This document shows, one piece after another, positions 34,031 through 42,661 of a stretch of DNA of 64,000 nt. The stretch spans positions 284,478-348,477 of the forward strand of contig NZ_KB907209.1 in the NCBI RefSeq assembly GCF_000381885.1. Reading direction: 5' to 3'. Position numbers and translations under genes: made by a program. Source of the stretch: Actinomadura atramentaria DSM 43919. GTDB lineage: Bacteria; Actinomycetota; Actinomycetes; Streptosporangiales; Streptosporangiaceae. The notes beneath the pieces are model-generated. The model had not been told where the DNA came from. It did no database searches and was given only the letters and a program-made list of their open reading frames with translations. Position 1 is the first letter of the stretch, and every line of letters starts with the position of its first letter.

Positions 34031-35896
34031 TCAGAAGGCGGACCGGACGGTGAGCAGGCCGCCCAGCCTGTCGCCTCGCGTGAAGGGGCCGGTCGAGATC
34101 GCGCGTTCGAAGCGGCCGGAGTCGGGGCGCACGCCGACGCGGAAGACGAACGTCCGGTCCGGGCGCAGGTCGCGGCCGTAGATCCGCAGCGCGCGCCGCG
34201 CCGCGTACACCGCGCCCCACGGGCAATCGGCGTGGCCGCCGATGAGTTCGCCGTCGTCCGTCGCGGCGTGGTCGACGGCTCCCGCCTCCCAGGCGGTGTC
34301 GATCAGCGCCTGGACGCGCAGGGTCGTCCGGACGCCGGGGTGGCGCGCCCACAGCCGTTCGATCTCGTAGTTCCGCGACGGGTCGTCGAGCAGCGCCGGG
34401 AGGAGGTGGGGCGACGTCAGGCACCAGGGATCGGATTCGGCGTCGAGCAGGGGCGCGGCCCGGAGCAGCGCGGCGTCGTCGTCGGCGCGGGGGAACGTCG
34501 CGGGTTCCGTGAGGCGCGACCGGTCGGGGCCGGGCTCGAAGCGGCCGACGACGAGTTCCAGGCGCGGGCCGACGCCCGGCGCGTCGGCGAACCGCAGGGC
34601 GAACCGGCGGCCGCGGCGCAGGCGTCGGCCGCCGATCACGGCGGGCCGCGCGACCGTGTAGACGGGCGTCCACGGACACTCGTCGTACGCGCCGAACGGT
34701 CGTCCCGCGGCGTCGTCGGTGTACTCGACCGCGCCCGCGCACAGCGCCGCGTCGACGTCGGCCTGCACGGCGAGCGCCGCCTTCCGGGCGTGCCGCCACA
34801 TCTCGCGGACGGCCTCGCACGCGGCGGGGTCGGCGCGGAGCCGCGCGACCTCGTCCGACGCGGTGAGGTGCCACGGATCGGCGGTCGGCGACACGGCTGA
34901 ACGGGCTTCCGGCGCGGCGGCCTGGCGCACCGGAGCACCGGCGGACGGCGAAAGGAGCCGCCGCGCGGTGGGCCCGCGCGCCGGGCCACCAGTGGGCGGC
35001 GGGTAGATGTGCGGTGCGGCGGGGTCGGGGCGCGGCCCGGGCGCGCGGGGCGGTGCCGCGGGTTCGCGGTGCGGGGTGGACGGCAACGACGCTCGCGGCG
35101 CGGTGGGCGCAGGCGGTGCGGCGGTGGGGGGCCGCATGCCGAGGTCGTCGTTGCGGTAGGCGGCGATGAGCGCGGGCATCGCGACGAGCTGACCCAGGTG
35201 GTAGTAGGTCTCCAGCGCTCGCTGGAGGCGGGCTTCGACGGCTTCGTGTAGGCCCGGGTCGGGGTCGGCTTCGAGGAGCCCTTCCGCGTAGTCGGCGGCG
35301 GTTGAGGCGTCGGCGGCGAGCTGGCGGAGCAGGCCGAGGTCGGACTCGTGCCCGGTTCCCGCCGTCTGGAGGAAGACGCCGAGGGCGACTTCGGCGTGGC
35401 CTCGGACGGCGCGGGCGGCGGCGAGCATGCCGTGCAGGTGGGGGAGCGGGCACGGCGAGGCTTCGGCCCAGGCGGGCAGGTCGTCCGGGAGCGCGGCGAG
35501 GTCGCGAACGTCGAAGGCGCGGTTGCCCGCCGCCTGGCGTGCCCGTGACGTCCACGTCTCGACACGGTCGAAACACGCGGCGACCTGTGCGTGAGTCACG
35601 GCGGGGACATACCCGGCCGTCCGGGGTTCGGCGGCGTAGTCGGCGTCCAGAAGGTGTTCGCCGACGGACTGCAGGACGAAGGCGTTCCACGCGCAGAGCA
35701 GTTGGCTCGCGACGCCGGGCGGCAGCCTCCACAGGTCGGCGTCCGCGGTTGACAGCTCGCGGCGCAGTTCCTCGGCCGCGTGGATCTCGCCGTACGCGAC
35801 GCCGCCCGCGCGGCGGAAGGACTCCAGGGTGTCGGCGCGGATCTCGCCGCGTAGGCGGGACGCCATTCGGACCAGCAGCGGGGGATCGTCCGCCAT
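34031..35896 (-). CDS. Unrecognised protein, two CPW-type domains
   Basis: 621 aa, no signal peptide. The N-terminal region (about 1-255) is homologous to the shorter downstream paralogue but contains an extra 60-residue segment (beginning ASPCPLPHLHGM). A Pro/Arg-rich linker (about 256-335) follows, then two copies of the C-terminal domain: DPWHLTAS to ECPWTPVYTVARPAVIGGRRL, and DPWCLTSP to DCPWGAVYAARRALRIYGRDL. The domain invariants are DPW.LTS, a VQA.ID helix, CPW..VY and GR.L..GR.F. ATG with GAGAGG upstream. Function unknown. Confidence 0.72.
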   Translation of the reverse strand: MADDPPLLVRMASRLRGEIRADTLESFRRAGGVAYGEIHAAEELRRELSTADADLWRLPPGVASQLLCAWNAFVLQSVGEHLLDADYAAEPRTAGYVPAVTHAQVAACFDRVETWTSRARQAAGNRAFDVRDLAALPDDLPAWAEASPCPLPHLHGMLAAARAVRGHAEVALGVFLQTAGTGHESDLGLLRQLAADASTAADYAEGLLEADPDPGLHEAVEARLQRALETYYHLGQLVAMPALIAAYRNDDLGMRPPTAAPPAPTAPRASLPSTPHREPAAPPRAPGPRPDPAAPHIYPPPTGGPARGPTARRLLSPSAGAPVRQAAAPEARSAVSPTADPWHLTASDEVARLRADPAACEAVREMWRHARKAALAVQADVDAALCAGAVEYTDDAAGRPFGAYDECPWTPVYTVARPAVIGGRRLRRGRRFALRFADAPGVGPRLELVVGRFEPGPDRSRLTEPATFPRADDDAALLRAAPLLDAESDPWCLTSPHLLPALLDDPSRNYEIERLWARHPGVRTTLRVQALIDTAWEAGAVDHAATDDGELIGGHADCPWGAVYAARRALRIYGRDLRPDRTFVFRVGVRPDSGRFERAISTGPFTRGDRLGGLLTVRSAF

Positions 35897-35962
35897 ACCC
35901 TCTCCTCTCGCCGCCGCGCATTAGGGAGATCATCGCCTATCGGGGGCGAATCGGGCGGGTAG

Positions 35963-36613
35963 TCAGGGGGTGGCGAGGCCGGTTTCGTAGGCCGCGATGA
36001 CGAGTTGGACGCGGTCGCGGGCGGCGAGTTTCGCCAGGAGGCGGGCGACGTGCGCCTTCGCCGTCGCGGCGCTGATCGTCAGCTCGGCGGCGATCTCCGC
36101 GTTGGACATTCCGCGGCCGACGAGGGCAAGGACCTCCCGCTCGCGCGCGGTGACGCCGTCGAGGGAGAGCCGGGCGGGCGGCGGAGCCGCGGGGCGGGCC
36201 GCGAAGTCCGCGATCAGGCGGCGCGTCACGCCCGGCGCGAGCAGCGCGTCCCCGGCCGCGACGACGCGGATCGCGCCCAGGATCTCCTCCAGCGCCATGT
36301 CCTTGACGAGGAAGCCGCTCGCGCCCGCGCGCAGCGAGGCGTACACGTACTCGTCGTCGTCGAACGTCGTCAGCATCAGCACGCGCGGCCCGGCGCGGCC
36401 CGCGACGCGGCGGGCGGCCTCGATGCCGTCCATGTCCGGCATCCGGATGTCCATGACGACGACGTCGGGCGCGGTCTCGGCCGCGAGCCGCACCGCCTCC
36501 CGGCCCGTCCCGGCCTCCCCGACGACGGCGAGGTCCGGGGTGTCGGCGATGAGGACGCGCAGGCCCGCGCGGATCAGCGGCTGGTCGTCGGCCAGCAGGA
36601 CGCGGACGGTCAC
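35963..36613 (-). CDS. NarL/LuxR-family response regulator
   Basis: 216 aa. Receiver domain with Asp9/Asp10, phospho-acceptor Asp55 (VVVMDIRMPDMDG) and Lys in FLVKDM; C-terminal LuxR-type HTH (VTAREREVLALVGRGMSNAEIA). The GTG start overlaps the stop of the sensor kinase gene (GTGA). It should be phosphorylated by that kinase and activate or repress genes not identifiable here. Confidence 0.92.
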   Translation of the reverse strand: MTVRVLLADDQPLIRAGLRVLIADTPDLAVVGEAGTGREAVRLAAETAPDVVVMDIRMPDMDGIEAARRVAGRAGPRVLMLTTFDDDEYVYASLRAGASGFLVKDMALEEILGAIRVVAAGDALLAPGVTRRLIADFAARPAAPPPARLSLDGVTAREREVLALVGRGMSNAEIAAELTISAATAKAHVARLLAKLAARDRVQLVIAAYETGLATP

Positions 36614-37767
36614 GCCGCCGCCTCCGGGAGCGGCAGCCGCGCCGCGACCCGGAACCCGCCGCCGGGACGCGGCCCCGCCGCGAGCGTCCCGCCGAGCAGC
36701 CCGGCGCGCTCGCGCATCCCGGTGAGGCCGTAGCCGCCGGGGCCGCCGCGGGCCGCGCCGCGCCCGTCGTCCTCGACCTCCACCGACAGCGCCGCCGGGC
36801 CGTACGAGACCGTCACCCGGCAGCTCGCGACGCCCGCGTGCCGGACGACGTTGGTGACGGCCTCCTGCACGATCCGGTACGCCGACACGTCCAGGTCCGG
36901 CGGCAGCGGACGCCGCTCGCCGCGCCACCGCAGGTCCACCCGGACGCCCGCGTCCGCCGTCGCCGCCGCGAGCCGCGCCAGGTCCGCGACGCCCGGTGCG
37001 GGGTCGAGCGGCGCGGGGTCGAGCGGCGCGGGGTCGAGCGGCGCGGGCTCGGTGCGGCGCAGCGCGCCGAGCATCCGGCGCAGCCCGGCCAGCGTCTCCC
37101 GGCTGGTGTCCTCGATCGCGTTCAGCGCGCGCCGCGCCTCGGCGGGCTGCGTCTCGATGACGCGGCCGCCGACGCCCGCCTGGATCGCGATGATCCCGAT
37201 GCTGTGCGCGACCATGTCGTGCAGTTCGCGGGCGATGCGCAGCCGCTCGGCGTCCACGGCCCGCTCGGTCGCCCGCGCGCGCAGCTCGCGCTCGTGCGCG
37301 CGGCGGTCGTGGACGGAGCGGCCCGCCGTCCACGCCGCGCCGAGCAGGACGACGACGAGCAGCGCGTGCGTGGCCAGGTCGGGGCCGGTCGGGAACGCCG
37401 CCGCCGAGAGCAGTTGCGTGACGAGCGTCAGCAGGGCGGCGACCGCCGCGGTCCAGCGCCGCCGCGTCGCCGCGATGTAGGCGACGGCGGCGTCGGCCAC
37501 CACGATCTGCAGGCCCGCGACGTACGTCTGCCGGTGCGCGAGCGCGGCCGCGACCCACGCCAGCAGCAGCACCGCGAGGGCGGGCAGCGGTGCGCGGCGC
37601 AGCAGGGACGCGGTGACGAGCGTGAGCACGACCGAGGCCAGGACTTCGTAGCTCTGGAACCCGTGGCTGCCGTGGAACATCGTCAGATACAGGACGAACG
37701 GGTACAGCGCGGCGCCGCCCCAGGCGAGCGCCGTGCCCGCGACTCGGCGCGCTGACGAGGTCGACAT
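36610..37767 (-). CDS. Two-component sensor histidine kinase (HisKA_3 type)
   Basis: 385 aa. Four to six N-terminal membrane helices, then a dimerisation helix with the phospho-accepting His near residue 185 (ARELHDMVAHS), a linker holding a PAPLD repeat encoded by 15-bp tandem repeats around 37000-37048, and the HATPase domain (VSAYRIVQEAVTNVVRHA; GGYGLTGMRERAG). The ATG at 37767 is preceded by TACGAT and 6 nt, a leaderless arrangement. No extracellular sensor domain is visible, so it likely senses the membrane itself. Confidence 0.9.
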   Translation of the reverse strand: MSTSSARRVAGTALAWGGAALYPFVLYLTMFHGSHGFQSYEVLASVVLTLVTASLLRRAPLPALAVLLLAWVAAALAHRQTYVAGLQIVVADAAVAYIAATRRRWTAAVAALLTLVTQLLSAAAFPTGPDLATHALLVVVLLGAAWTAGRSVHDRRAHERELRARATERAVDAERLRIARELHDMVAHSIGIIAIQAGVGGRVIETQPAEARRALNAIEDTSRETLAGLRRMLGALRRTEPAPLDPAPLDPAPLDPAPGVADLARLAAATADAGVRVDLRWRGERRPLPPDLDVSAYRIVQEAVTNVVRHAGVASCRVTVSYGPAALSVEVEDDGRGAARGGPGGYGLTGMRERAGLLGGTLAAGPRPGGGFRVAARLPLPEAAA

Positions 37768-37772
37768 ACGTT

Positions 37773-37785
37773 GATCGTAACGATC
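37773..37785. promoter_or_regulatory. 13-bp palindrome overlapping the kinase -10 box
   Basis: GATCGT-A-ACGATC, perfectly symmetric, overlapping the TACGAT -10 box of the histidine kinase gene and lying 128 bp before the divergent glycosyltransferase. Possibly an autoregulatory site of the response regulator. Confidence 0.45.
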
Positions 37786-37913
37786 CGTCGCCGTTCCTCC
37801 CATTGGCCGCGAGGCGTACGCCCCACGGCCACCCGCGTTCAGGGAAATGCCGCCGCCGGCCCGATGCGCTCGGCCCGGCGCGGTCGGGACCGTGGGAATC
37901 CCCGATCCGAGGA

Positions 37914-39305
37914 ATGGTTCCCGTGGCCCGTTGGGCGTATGCCGTCCTGGCCGTCGAAATCACGGCGGTCGTCGTTTTCTCGCTGTTCTACGACTCGCTC
38001 GACTTCCACATCTATTGGGAGGGCGGCCGGGTCGTGACGCAGGGGACGCGGCTGTACCGGGAACGGCTCGTCGGGCTCTGGTACACCAACACGCCGTTCC
38101 TCGGGGCGGCGTTCGTCCCGCTGGCGGCGCTGCCGCTGACATTGGCGCGGCCGATCTGGCAGGTCGGAGCGGTCGCCGCGTTCGCGTGGGCGTGCGCGTC
38201 GACGCTCCGGCTCGCGGGCCGCCGCGTCACGCGGACGAACCTCGCCGCCGCCGTCGCGGCCGGACTCCTGCTCGAACCCGTGTGGCACTCGTTCTTTCTC
38301 GGGCAGGTGAATATTCTCCTGATGGCGCTCGTCCTCGCGGATTTCCGGCGCGGGGCGGGAATCGGCATCGCGGCCGCCATCAAACTGACGCCCGCCATTT
38401 TCGTCGTGCTGCTCCTGGCCACCGGACGCATCCGGGCGGCCGTGACGGCGACGGCCGCGTTCCTGATCTGCACGGGGCTCGCATTCGCGGTCGCGCCCGA
38501 CGCGTCCTGGCTCTACTGGCGGGACGTCTTCTACGACACCACGCGCGTCGGCATTCCCTACATCAGCAACCAGTCGCCGTACGGCGCGGCCGTCCGGATC
38601 ATGCACGGGGACGTCGGCGCGTGGTTCGGCGCCGTCCCGCCGCTGCTCGGCGCGGCCGGGATCGCCGTCGCCGCCCGGTGGGCGCGGCGCGGCGACCGGC
38701 TCGCGGCGGTGGCGGTGACCGGCGTGACCGGGCTGCTCGTCTCGCCCGTCTCGTGGGCGCACCACTGGGTGTGGGTCGTGCCCGCGCTCGCCGTCCTGCT
38801 CCGCGACGGCGCGTACCGCCTGGCATTCGCCGGATATGCGCTGTTCGTTCTCGCCGTCCCGTGGTGGACGCCGCACGGCGGCGGGCCGTCCGAGTACGGG
38901 TTCCACGGAGTGCCGACGCTCGCCGCGAACGCCTATCTCGCCGCCGGGCCGCTGTTCGTCGGCTACATGGCCGCGCGACTGAGAAGCCCGCGCCCCGCCG
39001 GACGGCGGGATCGCGGGCGAGGGAACGGAGGGCGCGCTCAGGCGCGGGCGCACGCCGCCGGAGCGGGCGCGCACGAGGGGCACGGAGTCACCACGGGCGG
39101 GTTGACCACGGGCGCGTTCACCGCGGGCGCGCGGACGCGCCCGCGCGCGCCGGGCGTGATGACGACCCGCGCGCCGAGGCACGTCAGGCACAGCGGGCCG
39201 GTCGCGGAGGGGGGCCGCCACGCGGCGGCCGGGGTCTGGATCTCGATCGTGTCGGTCATGACAGGGTCGAGAATGCCACACACCGCCGACATCGTGGCCG
39301 AATAA
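37914..39305 (+). CDS. GT87-like (DUF2029) membrane glycosyltransferase
   Basis: 463 aa as read. About ten hydrophobic segments fill residues 8-355, and an acidic first-loop motif SLDFHIYWEGG (Asp30) fits the GT-C/GT87 mannosyltransferase family that uses polyprenyl-phosphate sugars to build cell-envelope lipoglycans. Residues after about 360 are Arg/Gly/Ala-rich and read opposite a small reverse-strand ORF (39038-39259), so the true end or use of this tail is doubtful. ATG 37914 follows GAGGA. Substrate unknown. Confidence 0.8.
   Translation: MVPVARWAYAVLAVEITAVVVFSLFYDSLDFHIYWEGGRVVTQGTRLYRERLVGLWYTNTPFLGAAFVPLAALPLTLARPIWQVGAVAAFAWACASTLRLAGRRVTRTNLAAAVAAGLLLEPVWHSFFLGQVNILLMALVLADFRRGAGIGIAAAIKLTPAIFVVLLLATGRIRAAVTATAAFLICTGLAFAVAPDASWLYWRDVFYDTTRVGIPYISNQSPYGAAVRIMHGDVGAWFGAVPPLLGAAGIAVAARWARRGDRLAAVAVTGVTGLLVSPVSWAHHWVWVVPALAVLLRDGAYRLAFAGYALFVLAVPWWTPHGGGPSEYGFHGVPTLAANAYLAAGPLFVGYMAARLRSPRPAGRRDRGRGNGGRAQARAHAAGAGAHEGHGVTTGGLTTGAFTAGARTRPRAPGVMTTRAPRHVRHSGPVAEGGRHAAAGVWISIVSVMTGSRMPHTADIVAE
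39038..39259 (-). CDS. Small zinc-ribbon-like protein (73 aa)
   Basis: A short ORF encoding 73 aa with C24xxC27 (CLTC) and C60xxC63 (CPSC) at the spacing of a zinc ribbon, joined by a Pro/Val-rich linker. It fully overlaps the antisense 3' part of the glycosyltransferase frame, and its Shine-Dalgarno is weak. In favour: the paired CxxC motifs and the lack of membrane-protein character in the opposite frame. Either it or the glycosyltransferase tail is real, possibly both. Confidence 0.45.
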   Translation of the reverse strand: MTDTIEIQTPAAAWRPPSATGPLCLTCLGARVVITPGARGRVRAPAVNAPVVNPPVVTPCPSCAPAPAACARA

Positions 39306-39696
39306 ACGAGATCGGTACGAAGCCGGTCCCCGCCGCCCCGCCCCGCCGGCAGCGGACGAGCGGCCCGGGCCGAACGACGCGTCCGCACCATTGCCCGGCG
39401 GGCGGCGAACCGGGAATCCCGGTTCTCCGGGCGATCTCCGGGCGCCGCGAATGGCCGCGTGCGGAAAAAGGCGGCCCCGATCCCGGGAATGCGGTGCGGC
39501 CCGGAGCGGGCCACGCCGGAGGTGATCGACCGCTGGGAGGTTTCGCCGGGCGCGGATCGGTGACGGACCGGGCCGGGGCACGGACCGGCCCGGCGCGCCC
39601 GCTCATTCCCCGGAGCGCTCGTGTCAATAGACAGCGGCCATAGGCGGTGGTTATGACCGAAACGGTGTTCCACGGGCAAAGCGGTCCGGGTGTATC

Positions 39697-39712
39697 TGTG
39701 GCCGGAGTCACA
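39697..39712. promoter_or_regulatory. CRP-like site 1 upstream of sdh1
   Basis: TGTGG-CCGGAG-TCACA, nine of ten matches to the TGTGA-N6-TCACA CRP consensus, 186 bp before the sdhC ATG. Confidence 0.55.
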
Positions 39713-39724
39713 CCGATCCCCGGC

Positions 39725-39740
39725 TGTTATGTATGTCACA
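39725..39740. promoter_or_regulatory. CRP-like site 2 upstream of sdh1
   Basis: TGTTA-TGTATG-TCACA, nine of ten matches to the CRP consensus, 28 bp downstream of site 1 centre to centre. Confidence 0.55.
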
Positions 39741-39897
39741 GTCGAGGCGTCCTGGCGTAAGGTCGCTTCGCTGGTAGCGCACACGAGGCGTCACCGCCCC
39801 TCACGCGGTGCCGCCTCCGGGCCGCGGCGCGACGGCCGTGCGCGCGACCGCCCAGGAAACGGGGACCGTCAAGACCCGAGGCCCAGGAGGGCGATCA

Positions 39898-40728
39898 ATG
39901 AGCACACTGGAGGCGCCGGACCGGTCGCGCGCCCGAATCAAGGCACGGACGCTCCGCAAGGACGACTGGCGCGTCTACCCCGTCACCACGCTCGTCATCT
40001 TCACGGCGTGGGTGGTCTACGCGACCATCCGCGCATTCTGGGGATCGGCCTTCTACGTCCCCCAGTACCATTACCTGACGCCGTTCTACTCGCCGTGCTT
40101 CAACGAGATCTGCAACAACGTCACGATGGGCGAGCACCACGGCAGCGCCGCGGAATTCGGCACCTTCCTCCCGGCCGGGACGCGCGGCTGGATTCCGTTC
40201 GCCGTCATCTCGCTGCCGTTCCTGCTGCTGTTCCGGCTGACGTGCTACTACTACCGCAAGGCGTACTACCGCTCCTACTGGGCGTCCCCGCCCGCGTGCG
40301 CGGTCTCCGAGCCCCACAAGAAGTACACCGGCGAGCGCCGGTTCCCCCTCATCGGCCAGAACCTGCACCGGTACTTCTGGCTGCTCGCCGTCCTCATCTC
40401 GCTCGTCAACACCTGGGACGCGATCCGCGCCTTCCACGGCGCGGACGGCGGGATCGGCATCGGCCTCGGCACGATCATCCTGGTCGCCAACGTCGTCCTG
40501 CTCTGGGCGTACACGCTGTCGTGCCACTCGTGCCGCCACATCGTCGGCGGCCGCCTCAAGCACTTCTCCAAGCACCCCGTCCGGTACTGGCTCTGGGAGC
40601 AGGTCTCCAAGATCAACCAGCGGCACGGGCAGTTCGCGCTGATCACGCTCGGCTCGCTCGTCGTCGCCGACCTGTACGTGGCGCTGGTCGCGAGCGGCGC
40701 CTTCTCCGACCCCCGGCTGTTCAACTAG
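39898..40728 (+). CDS. sdhC: Succinate dehydrogenase membrane anchor, Sdh1 type (Rv0249c-like)
   Basis: 276 aa with five hydrophobic segments, much longer than a classical SdhC. It resembles the membrane anchor of mycobacterial Sdh1 in length, order of genes and motifs. A Cys/His cluster LSCHSCRHIVGG (about residues 208-219) and LTCYYYRKAYY lie at membrane ends; these could be ligands of the Rieske-like iron-sulfur cluster described for mycobacterial Sdh1 in place of heme. It should pass electrons from SdhB to menaquinone. First gene of sdhCAB. Confidence 0.85.
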   Translation: MSTLEAPDRSRARIKARTLRKDDWRVYPVTTLVIFTAWVVYATIRAFWGSAFYVPQYHYLTPFYSPCFNEICNNVTMGEHHGSAAEFGTFLPAGTRGWIPFAVISLPFLLLFRLTCYYYRKAYYRSYWASPPACAVSEPHKKYTGERRFPLIGQNLHRYFWLLAVLISLVNTWDAIRAFHGADGGIGIGLGTIILVANVVLLWAYTLSCHSCRHIVGGRLKHFSKHPVRYWLWEQVSKINQRHGQFALITLGSLVVADLYVALVASGAFSDPRLFN

Positions 40729-40744
40729 AGGGAGCCACAGACTC

Positions 40745-42661
40745 ATGACGGAGATCGAACGGCACCGGTACGACGTCGTGGTGATCGGCGCCGGGGGCGC
40801 CGGGCTGCGCGCCGCGATCGAGGCCCGGCTCCAGGGAAAGAAGACGGCGGTCATCTCCAAGTCGCTGTTCGGCAAGGCGCACACGGTGATGGCCGAGGGC
40901 GGCGCGGCGGCGTCGATGGGGAACGTCAATCCCAACGACAACTGGATGGTCCACTTCCGCGACACCATGCGCGGCGGGAAGTTCCTCAACAACTGGCGGA
41001 TGGCCGAACTGCACGCCAAGGAGGCCCCCGACCGCGTCTGGGAGCTGGAGCACTGGGGCGCGCTGTTCGACCGCACCAAGGACGGCAAGATCAGCCAGCG
41101 GAACTTCGGCGGCCACGAGTACCCGCGCCTCGCCCACGTCGGCGACCGCACCGGCCTGGAGCTGATCCGCACCACCCAGCAGAAGATCGTCGCCCTCCAG
41201 CAGGAGGACCACCGCGAGCACGGCGACTACGAGGCCCGGCTCAAGGTCTGGGCGGAGACGACCGTCACCCGGCTGCTCCTGGACGGCGACCGGATCGCGG
41301 GCGTCTTCGCCTACGTCCGCGAGACCGGGAAGTTCGTGGTGTTCGAGGCGCCCGCCGTCATCCTCGCCACCGGCGGCATCGGCAAGACGTTCAAGGTCAC
41401 GTCCAACTCCTGGGAGTACACCGGCGACGGGCACGCGCTCGCCCTGCTCGCGGGCGCGACGCTGCTGAACATGGAGTTCGTCCAGTTCCACCCGACCGGC
41501 ATGGTCTGGCCGCCCTCGGTGAAGGGCATCCTCGTCACCGAGTCGGTGCGCGGCGACCGCGGCATCCTCAAGAACTCCGAGGACAAGCGGTTCATGTTCG
41601 AGTACATCCCCGAGGTCTTCAAGAACCAGTACGCGACCACCGAGGAGGAGGCCGACCGCTGGTACGACGACCCCGACAACAACCGCCGCCCGCCCGAGCT
41701 GCTGCCCCGCGACGAGGTCGCCCGCGCCATCAACGCCGAGGTCAAGGCCGGACGCGGGTCGCCGCACGGCGGCGTGTTCCTCACCGTCGTCGGCCGGATG
41801 CCCGGCGGCGCGGAGGAGATCCGGCGGCGGCTGCCCGCGATGCACCATCAGTTCAAGGAACTGGCGGACGTCGACATCACCGCCGAGCCGATGGAGGTCG
41901 GCCCGACCTGCCACTACGTCATGGGCGGCGTCGAGGTCGACCCGGACACCGGCGCGGCGCTCGTCCCCGGCCTGTTCGCGGCGGGGGAGTGCTCCGGCGG
42001 GATGCACGGGTCCAACCGGCTCGGCGGGAACTCCCTGACGGACCTGCTGGTGTTCGGCCGCCGCTGCGGGATCGGCGCGGCCGAGTACCTCGACAACCTC
42101 GACGAGCGGCCCGCCGTCGCGCAGGACGAGGTCGACAAGGCCGTCGCCGAGGCGCTCGCGCCGCTGGACCGGACGGGCGGCGAGAGCCCGTACGCCGTCC
42201 ACTCCGAGCTGCAGCAGACGATGAACGACCTCGTCGGCATCATCCGCAAGGAGAGCGAGCTGCGGCAGGCGCTCGAAGCGCTCGACAAGCTGCGCGAACG
42301 CGTCCGCAACGTGTCCGTCGAACCGGTCGCGGTGGGCGACGGCGGACGCGGCTACCACCCGGCCTGGCACCTCGCGCTCGACCTGCGCAACATGCTCCTC
42401 GTCGCGGAGGCCATCGCCAAGTCCGCGCTGGAGCGCGAGGAGAGCCGGGGCGGGCACACCCGCGACGACCATCCACAGATGTCGGCCGAGTGGCGCAAGG
42501 TGAACCTGGTGTGCCGACTCGTCGGCGACCCCGACGACCCGCGCGTCGAGCTGAGACGGCAGCCGATGGAGCCCATGCACCCCGACCTCCTCCGGCTGTT
42601 CGAGAGTTCCGAGCTGAAGAAGTACCTCACCGCCGAGGAACTGCCGGAGGAGGTCCAGTGA
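40745..42661 (+). CDS. sdhA: Succinate dehydrogenase flavoprotein subunit, Sdh1 type
   Basis: 638 aa. FAD Rossmann motif GAGGAGLRA (15-23), the covalent-FAD histidine His46 in KAHTVMAEGG, and the substrate-binding HPTGMVWPPS and GECSGGMHGSNRLGGNSL blocks are intact. It oxidises succinate to fumarate and hands electrons to SdhB. It lies 16 bp after sdhC and its stop overlaps the sdhB GTG. It is of the same kind as the Rv0248c-type SdhA and differs from the second SdhA in this window. Confidence 0.95.
   Translation: MTEIERHRYDVVVIGAGGAGLRAAIEARLQGKKTAVISKSLFGKAHTVMAEGGAAASMGNVNPNDNWMVHFRDTMRGGKFLNNWRMAELHAKEAPDRVWELEHWGALFDRTKDGKISQRNFGGHEYPRLAHVGDRTGLELIRTTQQKIVALQQEDHREHGDYEARLKVWAETTVTRLLLDGDRIAGVFAYVRETGKFVVFEAPAVILATGGIGKTFKVTSNSWEYTGDGHALALLAGATLLNMEFVQFHPTGMVWPPSVKGILVTESVRGDRGILKNSEDKRFMFEYIPEVFKNQYATTEEEADRWYDDPDNNRRPPELLPRDEVARAINAEVKAGRGSPHGGVFLTVVGRMPGGAEEIRRRLPAMHHQFKELADVDITAEPMEVGPTCHYVMGGVEVDPDTGAALVPGLFAAGECSGGMHGSNRLGGNSLTDLLVFGRRCGIGAAEYLDNLDERPAVAQDEVDKAVAEALAPLDRTGGESPYAVHSELQQTMNDLVGIIRKESELRQALEALDKLRERVRNVSVEPVAVGDGGRGYHPAWHLALDLRNMLLVAEAIAKSALEREESRGGHTRDDHPQMSAEWRKVNLVCRLVGDPDDPRVELRRQPMEPMHPDLLRLFESSELKKYLTAEELPEEVQ

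Larger units (their letters stand above)
39306..39897 (+). promoter_or_regulatory. 592-bp control region of the Sdh1 operon
   Basis: No gene is seen. It contains two CRP-like sites (39697-39712 and 39725-39740) and an AT-richer stretch around 39625-39735. AGGAGGGCGATCA precedes the first sdh start. No convincing -35/-10 pair could be picked by eye. Confidence 0.5.

Noticed and set aside
39690..40748. Plus-strand frame starting upstream of sdhC1
   Set aside because: Wrong frame relative to the recognisable membrane anchor; it crosses the CRP-like control region.
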